From an uncultured bacterium (GTDB taxonomy: Bacteria; Fidelibacterota; Marinisomatia; Marinisomatales; UBA1611): a stretch of 21,954 bases of DNA. Under the pieces are notes generated by a model. The model was not told the origin of the DNA. It saw only the letters and a list, made by a program, of their open reading frames with translations, and did no database searches. Within the stretch, counting starts at the first letter, position 1. Every line of letters begins with the position of its first letter. Made by a program: the position numbers and the translations under genes. This document shows, piece by piece, positions 13,814 to 21,790 of this stretch. The DNA lies in contig CALKMQ010000130.1 of NCBI GenBank assembly GCA_938092125.1, positions 1 to 21,954 on the forward strand, written 5' to 3'.

Positions 13814-16573
13814 GTGCTAAATAATCAAATAAAAAGCTTTGCAAGTGCTTGTCATCTTTCAAAAAGTATGATAGATAAGTCTACCTACATTATAACCCTA
13901 TTAGAAGATGCTTCTAGTGGCTTAAGCAAAGAAAAGCATGATCAATTAATTGAATGTATGAGTGCCATGATTTCTGCTGGCGAAAAAATTAAAATAGCGC
14001 GATACGAAATCGTTGAAAAATTTAAATCTTGGTCTGTCGATGAATTAGGTAGAGGTATGAAGTTTATAGGCACCTATTTTCATCTTTTAAACCAAGCTGA
14101 GTTAAATGAAATCATATCCATAAATAATGATAGAGACAAAGTTTCAAATAAAAATCACCCAAAAATAGACTCAATCCCTGCTTCTATAAAATACTTAAAA
14201 GAAAACTCGGTTGATTTTAAAGAAGCACTGGATATTGTACGAAGTGTGTCTATTCATCCTACTTTTACTGCTCATCCTACAGAAACTCGAAGACAATCAA
14301 TAATAAACAAACAAAAAAAACTTCTTCATATAATTGATTTGATTTTAAATGAAGACCTAAGTGCTAGTGACGGTGCTCGTTATGAGAACGAAGCAAAAAG
14401 ATTATGTGGACTAATAATGTTGACTGATGATATAAGATCTCACAGTATTTCAGTTCAAGATGAAATAAATAATACAATTAATAGTACCGTTGAAGCACTT
14501 TGGGATGCTGTTCCTGATTTATTGAATGATCTTGAATTTTCTTTTTCAGAATACTATGGAGAAAAGGTTGAATTGGAAAATGTATTATCTTTTCATAGTT
14601 GGGTTGGTGGTGATAGAGACGGTAACCCGAACGTAAATAGTCAAGTGACAAAAGACGCTTTAAAAAACCAAATTAGCCTAATAATTAAAAAATATTTAAA
14701 TGATTTAAACATATTATTTGATGACCTAAGTATTCATGTCGAAGAAAGCATTGACCACAGTATCTTATCTAAATCGATCAAAGAAGACTTACATCTTATC
14801 AAACTAGATGAACGCATAATTAATCGCTATCAATATGAACCTTTGAGATTAAAAATATTATGTATTTGTAAAAAATTGGAAAATCTTGAAGCATTAATAA
14901 ATAATGATTTTAAGTCCTCTTATTCTTCAACTGAATTTCGTCTTGATCTAGAAATGATTGCTGATTTTTTAAATAGTGTTCACGATGGTGGTATGCTATT
15001 AAATGGGTTAATGAAAGACCTTTTAGTTCGATCAAGAGTTTTTGGTTTGTATTATTTAAGTATTGATATACGTCAACACTCTGACATGCATGAGAAAGCA
15101 ATTGCTGAAATAATAGAATTCATAAAACCGGGTATTCATTATAAAAAAATTGAGGAGCAAAAGAAATGTGAACTTCTTAATGAATTTATTCACCTTGATA
15201 ATGAGTGCATAAATTCAATTAAAGGAAGCGCCTCTATCCTTGTTAAGGAAGTCCTAAGCACTTTTGACATGATTAAAGACGCCTTCGAAATTGATCAAAA
15301 AATAATTTCCTCTTATATCGTGAGCATGACACACTCAAAAAGTGATATCCTTGAAGTTCTTTTTTTAGCAAAACTAACCGGATTAGTTACATTCGATTTG
15401 AAAAAAAATACATCTTATTTAAATATTATACCGTTGTATGAAACAATATCTGATTTAAAAAATGCACCCCTTTTGTTAAGCGAATTAATTGAAGATAGTA
15501 CTTACAGATTACATTTAGAAAATAGAGACAATTTTCAAGAAATAATGCTTGGGTATTCGGATAGTAATAAAGATGGCGGTTTTGGAATGGCAAACTTTTG
15601 TTTGAATGAAAGTCAGATTGCGATTTCTAACGTTATGAAGAATAAAGAAATTGATTTTAGAATTTTTCATGGTCGCGGTGGCTCAATTAGTAGAGGGGGA
15701 GGCAAAAGTAATAAAGCTATTTTAAGTCTTCCGAATGAGTGCCAGAATGGAAAGATTCGCTTTACAGAGCAAGGTGAGGTGATTAATTATAGATATGGTT
15801 CTTCTAGTATTGCAAAAAGACACTTAGAACAAATAGTGAGCGCGCAGATAATTGCTTTAAGTAAAAGTAGTGAACCCAAAGATAATCAGGTTGATATACT
15901 TCAAGAAATTTTAGATGAATCTTATGACACATATAAAGAAAAGATTATTAGCGAAAGATGTTGGCATTTTTTACTTAAGGCAACACCCATAAATCATATT
16001 AGCAAAATTCCAATTACTTCACGTCCAGCATCGAGAAAAAAAATGGAAGAGAGTGTCCTGGGGTTTGATGATCTTAGAGCAATACCTTGGGTTTTTTCAT
16101 GGACTCAAATACGATATAATTTAAGCGGTTGGTTCGGTATGGGAACGGCACTTGATAAGGCTGTGAAAAATGAGAAAAACCTTGAAGAAATGAAATCTTA
16201 TTTTATGCAATCAAAATTTTTTAGGCAGTTGCTTGATAATATGTCTTTTGAAATGGCAAGATCAAGACTGGAAATATCATTATTATATTCGAAATCAAAA
16301 GAAGAAATTTCATTTCATAATGCGGTTGAAAGTGAGTTTAACTTATTGCTAAATGCATACAAAAAAATAACAGGATACGATACGCTACTTGAGCGAAATA
16401 AGATAATAGACAGTTCGATTAGATTTCGAAATCCTTTTACAGATATTTTAAACTGTGCTCAATCAGAATTGTTAAATAGGTACAGGTCTGTAAATGAAAA
16501 AAATGTGGAATTAGACAATGCCATTTTTCTCAGCATTAATCACATTGCAGCTGCAATGCAGACGACCGGTTAA
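13814..16573 (+). CDS. ppc: Phosphoenolpyruvate carboxylase
   Basis: 919 aa from GTG (13814); an internal ATG at 13868 would be a shorter alternative. It carboxylates phosphoenolpyruvate with bicarbonate to oxaloacetate and phosphate (EC 4.1.1.31), refilling the TCA cycle. The catalytic motifs are complete: T-A-H-P-T-E-T with His154, G-G-D-R-D-G-N-P at 265-272, G-Y-S-D-S-N-K-D-G-G at 580-589, F-H-G-R-G-G-S starting at 618, and S-R-P-A-S-R-K and P-W-V-F-S-W-T-Q-I-R further on. The C-terminus reads M-Q-T-T-G where most bacterial enzymes end in N-T-G; in E. coli the Asn of that motif (Asn881) helps bind the inhibitor aspartate. The length is within the family range (880-970). Confidence 0.97.
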   Translation: MLNNQIKSFASACHLSKSMIDKSTYIITLLEDASSGLSKEKHDQLIECMSAMISAGEKIKIARYEIVEKFKSWSVDELGRGMKFIGTYFHLLNQAELNEIISINNDRDKVSNKNHPKIDSIPASIKYLKENSVDFKEALDIVRSVSIHPTFTAHPTETRRQSIINKQKKLLHIIDLILNEDLSASDGARYENEAKRLCGLIMLTDDIRSHSISVQDEINNTINSTVEALWDAVPDLLNDLEFSFSEYYGEKVELENVLSFHSWVGGDRDGNPNVNSQVTKDALKNQISLIIKKYLNDLNILFDDLSIHVEESIDHSILSKSIKEDLHLIKLDERIINRYQYEPLRLKILCICKKLENLEALINNDFKSSYSSTEFRLDLEMIADFLNSVHDGGMLLNGLMKDLLVRSRVFGLYYLSIDIRQHSDMHEKAIAEIIEFIKPGIHYKKIEEQKKCELLNEFIHLDNECINSIKGSASILVKEVLSTFDMIKDAFEIDQKIISSYIVSMTHSKSDILEVLFLAKLTGLVTFDLKKNTSYLNIIPLYETISDLKNAPLLLSELIEDSTYRLHLENRDNFQEIMLGYSDSNKDGGFGMANFCLNESQIAISNVMKNKEIDFRIFHGRGGSISRGGGKSNKAILSLPNECQNGKIRFTEQGEVINYRYGSSSIAKRHLEQIVSAQIIALSKSSEPKDNQVDILQEILDESYDTYKEKIISERCWHFLLKATPINHISKIPITSRPASRKKMEESVLGFDDLRAIPWVFSWTQIRYNLSGWFGMGTALDKAVKNEKNLEEMKSYFMQSKFFRQLLDNMSFEMARSRLEISLLYSKSKEEISFHNAVESEFNLLLNAYKKITGYDTLLERNKIIDSSIRFRNPFTDILNCAQSELLNRYRSVNEKNVELDNAIFLSINHIAAAMQTTG

Positions 16574-16602
16574 AAACAAAGAATTTTATTTTAAAAGCAC
16601 TT

Positions 16603-17865
16603 ATGGTTCAAAGAAAAAAAAGGCACTCACAAGCTATACGGTCATCACTTAAAATTTCAACGGTGGAAGGTTCTTGGTGGGCAGTAATGTATGGTTCTGT
16701 AGAAACTTACTTCGGCGCGTTCTTTGAATATTTAAAATACACGAGTTTTGAGATTTCAATTTTGTCCACTTTCCCAATATTTTTCGGAGCATTATTTCAA
16801 AATATGACAGGCTGGTTTTATGATATTTTGCACTCAAGAAAAAAGCTTTTGATCATATTAAAATCAATTCAAACTATTACAATCCCTTTGATTTTTTTTG
16901 CTGGATATTCTTCTGGTAATTATTTTTTACTGCTCTGTTTTATTTGTGCTTACTATGCATTGGCTATGTCACAGATGTCCCCATGGACTTCTTGGATGGG
17001 TTATCTTGTACCAGGAAGATTAAGAGGTCGTTATTTCGGTAACCGTTCACAAGTTGTAAGAATTTTTATGCTTATATCGTCTCTTTTGGCAGGTGCTATT
17101 TTAAATTCATTTAAAGACTCAAATCTGTTTAATGGTTTCGCATTGATTTTTTGTATCGGCATACTAGCAAATTTTGGATGTATTTTTTATCTGAAAAGAC
17201 AATATGAGCCTGAAGATACTGTTGATGATGAAGAAAGTAAAGTTGATGATAGTGCAGGTACATTGACTGGAAAATTAAAACGTTTCATAACCTATGACTC
17301 TCTTTCTGAATTTTCCTTCCACGTATCTGGCCCATTGATGATGGTTTATTGGTTAAGGGACCTTCAGTTTAATTATATTGAACTAGCTATTCTAATAAAT
17401 GTCAGTCAAATACTTGGTCTTTTTAGTATGCGTTATTGGGGTAAAAGAATTGATAGCACTGGATCCTATAATGCTATACGCTTCACAAGTTTTTGGATTG
17501 CAATTTTTCCTTTATTTTGGGTTGGGTTATTTTATTTGCCAAAAGAATTAATTTTGCCAGGTGCTATTGTTATCGCGTCCTTAGCTTCTTTAATGTTCAG
17601 TGGAAGAGCACTTGCTTTAGATAATCGTCTTTATGAACACATGGAAAATAAAAAAATGATTAAAGTGACTTCTAAAAGAATATTTTTCAGAGGATTATCT
17701 ATTTTTGTTGGTGGACTAATAGGTGGGGTTTTAACTCGGGAGGAAATAAACCTTGTTAGTATTACCTATTTAGATAACGTAATTCATTTTGTGATGATTT
17801 TTTCAGCAATATTGAGGCTAAGCGTTTGGGGAGTTTTCCTTCGTTCCAGAAATTCCCAGATATAA
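16603..17865 (+). CDS. MFS transporter
   Basis: 420 aa with about 11-12 hydrophobic helices in two halves, separated by a polar acidic loop (around residues 200-225, E-P-E-D-T-V-D-D-E-E). The loop after the second helix carries the MFS-type D-I-L-H-S-R-K-K-L pattern, equivalent to the D-R-x-G-R-R motif, and a later G-R-L-R-G-R-Y-F-G also fits. It belongs to the broad facilitator superfamily. The substrate cannot be deduced. It follows ppc by 29 bases and ends 15 bases from the convergent nth gene, so it may share the ppc transcript. Confidence 0.85.
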   Translation: MVQRKKRHSQAIRSSLKISTVEGSWWAVMYGSVETYFGAFFEYLKYTSFEISILSTFPIFFGALFQNMTGWFYDILHSRKKLLIILKSIQTITIPLIFFAGYSSGNYFLLLCFICAYYALAMSQMSPWTSWMGYLVPGRLRGRYFGNRSQVVRIFMLISSLLAGAILNSFKDSNLFNGFALIFCIGILANFGCIFYLKRQYEPEDTVDDEESKVDDSAGTLTGKLKRFITYDSLSEFSFHVSGPLMMVYWLRDLQFNYIELAILINVSQILGLFSMRYWGKRIDSTGSYNAIRFTSFWIAIFPLFWVGLFYLPKELILPGAIVIASLASLMFSGRALALDNRLYEHMENKKMIKVTSKRIFFRGLSIFVGGLIGGVLTREEINLVSITYLDNVIHFVMIFSAILRLSVWGVFLRSRNSQI

Positions 17866-17880
17866 AATATAGAATGGATA

Positions 17881-18531
17881 CTATTTTTTATTTATCATTT
17901 CCATTAAAATGCGATTTTTTGATGCCGCCCATGAGCATATTAAACACTCGTTTAGATTGTGACCTCTGGCAGGGCAATGCTCTCTTCCAAAAAATATAAT
18001 TTGCAAGTGTCTTCTGTTCCATGCTTTTTCAGGCCACAGCTTTTTTAAGTCTAATTCGGTTTTTTCTACATTTTTCCCATTTGACAAACCCCATCTAGTA
18101 GCAAGGCGATGTATGTGGGTGTCAACAGGGAAAGCAGGAACATTAAACCACTGAGACATTACCACGCTGGCAGTCTTATGACCAACTCCAGCAAGGCTTT
18201 CAAGGTACGTCCAGTCTTCTTTTACGCCACCACCTTCAATTAGTTGAAAAGCCATTTTATGAAGATTTTTTGCCTTGGTCGGAGCTAATCCAATCTCTTT
18301 GATGATATTTTGGATTGTTTCTACATCTAGTTTTGACATTTTTTCAGGTGTATCAGCTACGTTAAAAAGAACCGGGGTGACCTCATTTACTTTTTTATCT
18401 GTTGTCTGAGCGGATAACATAACAGCAACTAAAAGAGTGTATGCGCTACTATGATCTAGAGGAATTGGGGTGGTAGGGTAAAGTTCTTCAAGTGTTTTTC
18501 CAATAACAATTGCTTTGTCTTTTCGTTTCAT
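17881..18531 (-). CDS. nth: Endonuclease III (DNA glycosylase/AP lyase)
   Basis: 216 aa. It removes oxidised pyrimidines and cleaves AP sites in base excision repair. The helix-hairpin-helix L-A-G-V-G-H-K-T-A holds the catalytic Lys119, and V-D-T-H holds Asp137, which match E. coli Lys120 and Asp138. L-S-A-Q-T-T-D (39-45) is the standard early motif. The C-terminal cysteines are unusual: Cys186, Cys196 and Cys199 only, with a nine-residue gap and no fourth cysteine, instead of the C-x6-C-x2-C-x5-C iron-sulfur site. The G-R-E-H-C-P-A-R-G-H form recalls a subgroup of Nth proteins I know from other bacteria, so it is probably a natural variant that may bind the cluster poorly or not at all. Confidence 0.95.
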   Translation of the reverse strand: MKRKDKAIVIGKTLEELYPTTPIPLDHSSAYTLLVAVMLSAQTTDKKVNEVTPVLFNVADTPEKMSKLDVETIQNIIKEIGLAPTKAKNLHKMAFQLIEGGGVKEDWTYLESLAGVGHKTASVVMSQWFNVPAFPVDTHIHRLATRWGLSNGKNVEKTELDLKKLWPEKAWNRRHLQIIFFGREHCPARGHNLNECLICSWAASKNRILMEMINKK

Positions 18532-18643
18532 AGTTCGATTATTTCTTCAATATTTTATTTATAAAGCTAGTAATAAATAATATTAATCAATTATCTATGT
18601 TAATTAATATCGCACATCTAATGATTCCAAAATACATATAAAA

Positions 18644-19858
18644 ATGGACAGAGTTGAAACAGTTATTGTTGGTGCTGGGCTTTCAGGCTTGGCTTGCGCA
18701 TCTATCTTAGAAAAACACAAAAAAGAATATTTGATTGTAGAAAAATCAAACCGAGTTGGTGGCAGGGTAGGTTCCATATATGAGAATGATTACATATTTG
18801 ATGTCGGTTTTCAGGTCTATAATACTGCGTATAAAGAGTCTAGCCGATTTTTAAATTTAAAAAATATCGATTTGCATTTATTTAAGCCGGGATCCATAAT
18901 ACATGATGGGACAAAGTTTCATATGGTCTCAGACCCATTTAGAGATCCTAAAAATTTATTTAGTAGTCTTTTTTCTTCGATATCGAGTTTCTCAGACAAA
19001 TTTAAAGTTTTAATCCTGATATTTGAATTATCGAATTACAGAATCGAGAATGACACTTCTTTGGACCTGACTACGCTAGAGTATCTAAAACAGCGAAAAT
19101 TTTCTGAGAAATTTATAGAACTCTTTTTTTACCCTTTCTTCGCTGGTATATTTTTAGAAAAAGATTTAAATACTTCTTCAAAATTTTTTAAATACGTTTT
19201 CTCAAATTTTAGTAAGGGGATGGCTTGTATTCCGAAAAATGGCATGCAAAAAATACCTGATTCGATCTCAAATAATATAAATGGAAAAAATATTTTATTT
19301 GATCATACACTAATACAAGTTGGCGATAGTAAGGTTTTATCTTTCAGTAACAATACTGATATAAAAGCGGATAATATTGTTTTTACAGGAGGTAGTGAGA
19401 AGTTAATTAATATAAAATCTGCAGAATATAATCCTGTATGTAATTTATATTTTGTAACTGATATTGATATAGTAAATGGAAAATATATACATTTGTTTCC
19501 AAAGGATGACTTGATCAATAATATTGCAATTTTAAATAAAGTCAGTCCTTCTTATTGTGCATCAAATAATCTTCTTTCTATATCGATTCTTGGTGACTAT
19601 TCTATTTTAGATATACCAGTTAATACGATTAAAAAGAAATTGTCGAATTATTTTGGTGGCTCGGAATCAAACTATGACCTTGTAAAACGCTTTGATATAA
19701 AAAGAGCTACAATCAATCAAAATAAAGATTTTTTTAAACAACAGAATTCTTTTTTAGACGACGGTATTATTGTTTCTGGACAGAATACTGTTAATGGAAG
19801 CATCGAAGGTGCAGTATGCTCAGGTTTGAACGCATCTAATTATATAATTACAAAATAA
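18644..19858 (+). CDS. FAD-dependent amine oxidase/desaturase-like oxidoreductase
   Basis: 404 aa. The N-terminal dinucleotide-binding fold is clear: V-I-V-G-A-G-L-S-G-L-A (7-17), a conserved acidic residue in I-V-E-K, then N-R-V-G-G-R-V. A C-terminal FAD-contact motif reads G-S-I-E-G-A-V-C-S-G. This is the amine oxidase/protoporphyrinogen oxidase/phytoene desaturase superfamily; the F-D-V-G-F-Q-V-Y start of the substrate domain recalls carotenoid-type relatives, but substrate and product are not deducible. It is in a probable operon with the DNA glycosylase, which starts two bases after its stop. No carotenoid biosynthesis gene is nearby. It diverges from nth. Confidence 0.85.
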   Translation: MDRVETVIVGAGLSGLACASILEKHKKEYLIVEKSNRVGGRVGSIYENDYIFDVGFQVYNTAYKESSRFLNLKNIDLHLFKPGSIIHDGTKFHMVSDPFRDPKNLFSSLFSSISSFSDKFKVLILIFELSNYRIENDTSLDLTTLEYLKQRKFSEKFIELFFYPFFAGIFLEKDLNTSSKFFKYVFSNFSKGMACIPKNGMQKIPDSISNNINGKNILFDHTLIQVGDSKVLSFSNNTDIKADNIVFTGGSEKLINIKSAEYNPVCNLYFVTDIDIVNGKYIHLFPKDDLINNIAILNKVSPSYCASNNLLSISILGDYSILDIPVNTIKKKLSNYFGGSESNYDLVKRFDIKRATINQNKDFFKQQNSFLDDGIIVSGQNTVNGSIEGAVCSGLNASNYIITK

Positions 19859-19860
19859 AT

Positions 19861-20355
19861 ATGAATGAAAAACCTGACTTCAATTTATCTTTTGAACCAT
19901 TAATTTTTCAAAACACGGAAATTTTAATTCTTGGATCATTACCTGGAATAAAATCGATTGAATTAAATCAATATTACGGTCACCCAAGAAACAGAATATG
20001 GAGTATTCTTTCTTACTTAAAAGAAAAGGAAACACCAATAAGTTATGATGATAAAAAGGTTTTTTTAAATTCATTAAAAATAGGCCTCTGGGATGTAGCC
20101 CATAGTGCGAATCGAAAAGGAAGTCTTGATAGTAATATTAAAAATGAAAGACCAAATAATATTGACTCGTTAACAAAAACCAATCCTTTAATAAAAGTGA
20201 TTGGTTTTAATGGGAAAAAATCCGAACAAATGTTTTATAAGTTTTTCAAATTAAACCCTAACATTAAATATGTCTCATTGCCAAGCTCAAGTCCCGCAAA
20301 TATGGCGATAAACTTTGAAAATATTTGCAAAAAGTGGTCTCAACTTTTTTTATAA
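19861..20355 (+). CDS. Family-6 uracil/hypoxanthine DNA glycosylase
   Basis: 164 aa of the UDG superfamily. L-I-L-G-S-L-P-G (22-29) is motif 1, followed by Q-Y-Y-G-H-P-R-N-R-I-W (37-47), which is characteristic of the family-6 (HDG) enzymes that remove deoxyinosine. The later motif S-L-P-S-S-S-P-A (139-146) matches the DNA-contacting loop. Asn44 is in the position expected for the catalytic asparagine. The enzyme starts base excision repair of deaminated adenine. It overlaps nearly head-to-tail with the FAD oxidoreductase gene (two bases apart), and nth lies on the other side of that gene, so two repair glycosylases flank it. Confidence 0.88.
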   Translation: MNEKPDFNLSFEPLIFQNTEILILGSLPGIKSIELNQYYGHPRNRIWSILSYLKEKETPISYDDKKVFLNSLKIGLWDVAHSANRKGSLDSNIKNERPNNIDSLTKTNPLIKVIGFNGKKSEQMFYKFFKLNPNIKYVSLPSSSPANMAINFENICKKWSQLFL

Positions 20356-20367
20356 AAACAATACAGA

Positions 20368-21177
20368 ATGCTTAATAATTTAATTAAAAACGTAGTTTTA
20401 GCTGGTTTTATTTGTCTAGTACAATTTTGTTGTCAGTCAAATAGTTCTACTAACTTGACCATAGATTATAAATGCGAAGCGCTTAAAGAGCCTCCTTTCC
20501 ATGGTACTATATTTATTGACAGTGAAATAGTCACTCCAGAAGATATTTCAACTTTTGTCAGATTATTATATAATGGAAGACAAGAAAGAGTGATGTTTGA
20601 TAGAAGAGTAGCTGATTGGATTACTATTCAGCCATATTTATTTCCAGCTATTTATGATGATAGTATTCAAATTGAAATTCAAGTAAATCCAGAATTTGGT
20701 TCTTATCAAGAGGCAATAATTCAGGCTGAAAAATATGCTCCTGTTATTGGGCAGTTGCCAACTGAACTTAGAAAGGATGTCAAAACAGTCTGGATTCATC
20801 GAGGAGAATTTCCTTTTGGTGGCGGTAATAACAATCTACTAATTCATACGGACTATTCGATAAAAAATTATGAAGATCAAGGTATTCTTGAAGAAACGCT
20901 TATACATGAAGCAGCTCATACTTCGCTTGATCAATATCATTCGAAGGATAGTTTATGGCTAATCGCGCAAGAAAAAGATTGTGGGTTTATTTCCTCATAC
21001 GCTCAAGATCATCCATCTCGTGAAGATATTGCTGAAAGCTATCTTCCTTATTTTGCTGTAAGATTTAGAGCCGATAGAATATCCTCAAATTTGAAACAAA
21101 AAATTGAGTCATCTATGCCAAACAGAATTAAATATTTTGATGATCAAAACTATGATATGTACCCTGTCTTAAAATAA
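20368..21177 (+). CDS. Putative HExxH metallopeptidase lipoprotein
   Basis: 269 aa. The N-terminus is a signal peptide ending in F-C-C-Q (Cys21/Cys22), a plausible though weak lipobox. A conserved-looking C-terminal part holds L-I-H-E-A-A-H-T-S-L-D with the zinc motif His180-Glu181-x-x-His184, and A-E-S-Y-L-P-Y-F-A with Glu223 as a likely third ligand. That arrangement suits a gluzincin-like zinc peptidase of the anthrax-lethal-factor or Peptidase MA superfamily kind, but I cannot name the family. The distance of about 40 residues between motif and candidate ligand is reasonable. It follows the glycosylase gene by 12 bp. The target could be a cell-wall or exported protein. Confidence 0.65.
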   Translation: MLNNLIKNVVLAGFICLVQFCCQSNSSTNLTIDYKCEALKEPPFHGTIFIDSEIVTPEDISTFVRLLYNGRQERVMFDRRVADWITIQPYLFPAIYDDSIQIEIQVNPEFGSYQEAIIQAEKYAPVIGQLPTELRKDVKTVWIHRGEFPFGGGNNNLLIHTDYSIKNYEDQGILEETLIHEAAHTSLDQYHSKDSLWLIAQEKDCGFISSYAQDHPSREDIAESYLPYFAVRFRADRISSNLKQKIESSMPNRIKYFDDQNYDMYPVLK

Positions 21178-21220
21178 TTTATGTATCAAATAGAAAAATA
21201 TATTTTTTAACTCTTTTAAT

Positions 21221-21244
21221 TTTGGCCAAACGTATATGATACGT
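21221..21244. promoter_or_regulatory. Two abutting palindromes upstream of the SSB-tipped gene
   Basis: TTTGGCCAAA (21221-21230) is a perfect palindrome, and ACGTAT-ATG-ATACGT (21230-21244) is a perfect 6-bp inverted repeat with a three-base centre. They sit about 47-70 bases before the ATG at 21292, a plausible operator position, though no confident -35/-10 pair was found. Confidence 0.4.
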
Positions 21245-21291
21245 ATGTTTTGCTTCGTTTTTAATAAAAAATATTTACAAAAGAGGTGAAA

Positions 21292-21606
21292 ATGTCTCAA
21301 GATAGAGTTTATATAAATCAATGTTCCCTAAGAGAAAAGACTTTTGATAATGGTGGTAGTTTAATTAATGCTGCTTTTAAAGTAAGTGAGTTACAAGAAC
21401 ATGTAGATGAAAATGGCTGGGTCAATATCGTCATAGCAAAAAGAAGAGAAGTATCAGAAAAAGGAGCTACTCATTATGCTTACAAAAGTGAATACCAGCG
21501 ACAAAATTCTCCACAGCCCTCGCAGCAGGCTCCACAAATGAGTCCTGTACCATCGCAGCAAGAGCCAACGCCAAATCCGATTGAAGATGACGATTTGCCC
21601 TTTTAA
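21292..21606 (+). CDS. Small protein with SSB-type acidic tip
   Basis: 104 aa from ATG 21292 (AGAGG five bases upstream). The frame runs to a GTG at 21286, but the ATG is better placed. Residues about 5-67 form a compact domain (V-Y-I-N-Q-C-S-L-R-E-K-T-F-D-N-G-G-S-L, then F-K-V-S-E-L, W-V-N-I-V-I-A-K-R-R-E-V-S-E-K-G). A linker rich in Pro, Gln and Ser (70-97) leads to I-E-D-D-D-L-P-F, exactly the C-terminal tip by which bacterial SSB recruits RecQ, Exo I, PriA and others. The body lacks the usual SSB length (~110-residue OB fold) and start. It recalls a family of short phage and Bacteroidota-like proteins from memory. A single-stranded DNA or partner-recruiting role is likely but inferred. 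Confidence 0.7.
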   Translation: MSQDRVYINQCSLREKTFDNGGSLINAAFKVSELQEHVDENGWVNIVIAKRREVSEKGATHYAYKSEYQRQNSPQPSQQAPQMSPVPSQQEPTPNPIEDDDLPF

Positions 21607-21632
21607 ATAGCATTATAACCATCTTTATTCCT

Positions 21633-21685
21633 GTATCGTTTACTTTTTACATCGATTTTTGAATTTTTGTAAAAAGTAAGCGTAC
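21633..21685 (+). terminator. Long AT-rich hairpin after the SSB-tipped gene
   Basis: TACTTTTTAC (21641-21650) and GTAAAAAGTA (21669-21678) pair perfectly over ten bases with an 18-base loop. Four further bases per side pair with one G-U (21637-21640 with 21679-21682), then three after a bulge (21633-21635 with 21683-21685). Eight T residues follow at 21694-21701, eight bases after the stem. It may be a terminator for the gene ending at 21606, but the gap to the T tract is longer than usual, so a protein-binding site is possible. Confidence 0.45.
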
Positions 21686-21790
21686 TGACCGGCTTTTTTT
21701 TAATTAAATATATTTTATTAATATGTTTTAGTATTATATTTTTTCTCCACCTGCCTTAGTATTCAAACCAATTCCTGTATTTTTAACTTC

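Noticed and set aside
18560..18620. ATATTAAT/ATTAATAT inverted repeat in the nth/FAD oxidoreductase gap
   Set aside because: It is very AT-rich and short, as expected by chance in this base composition, although it could be part of a divergent promoter.
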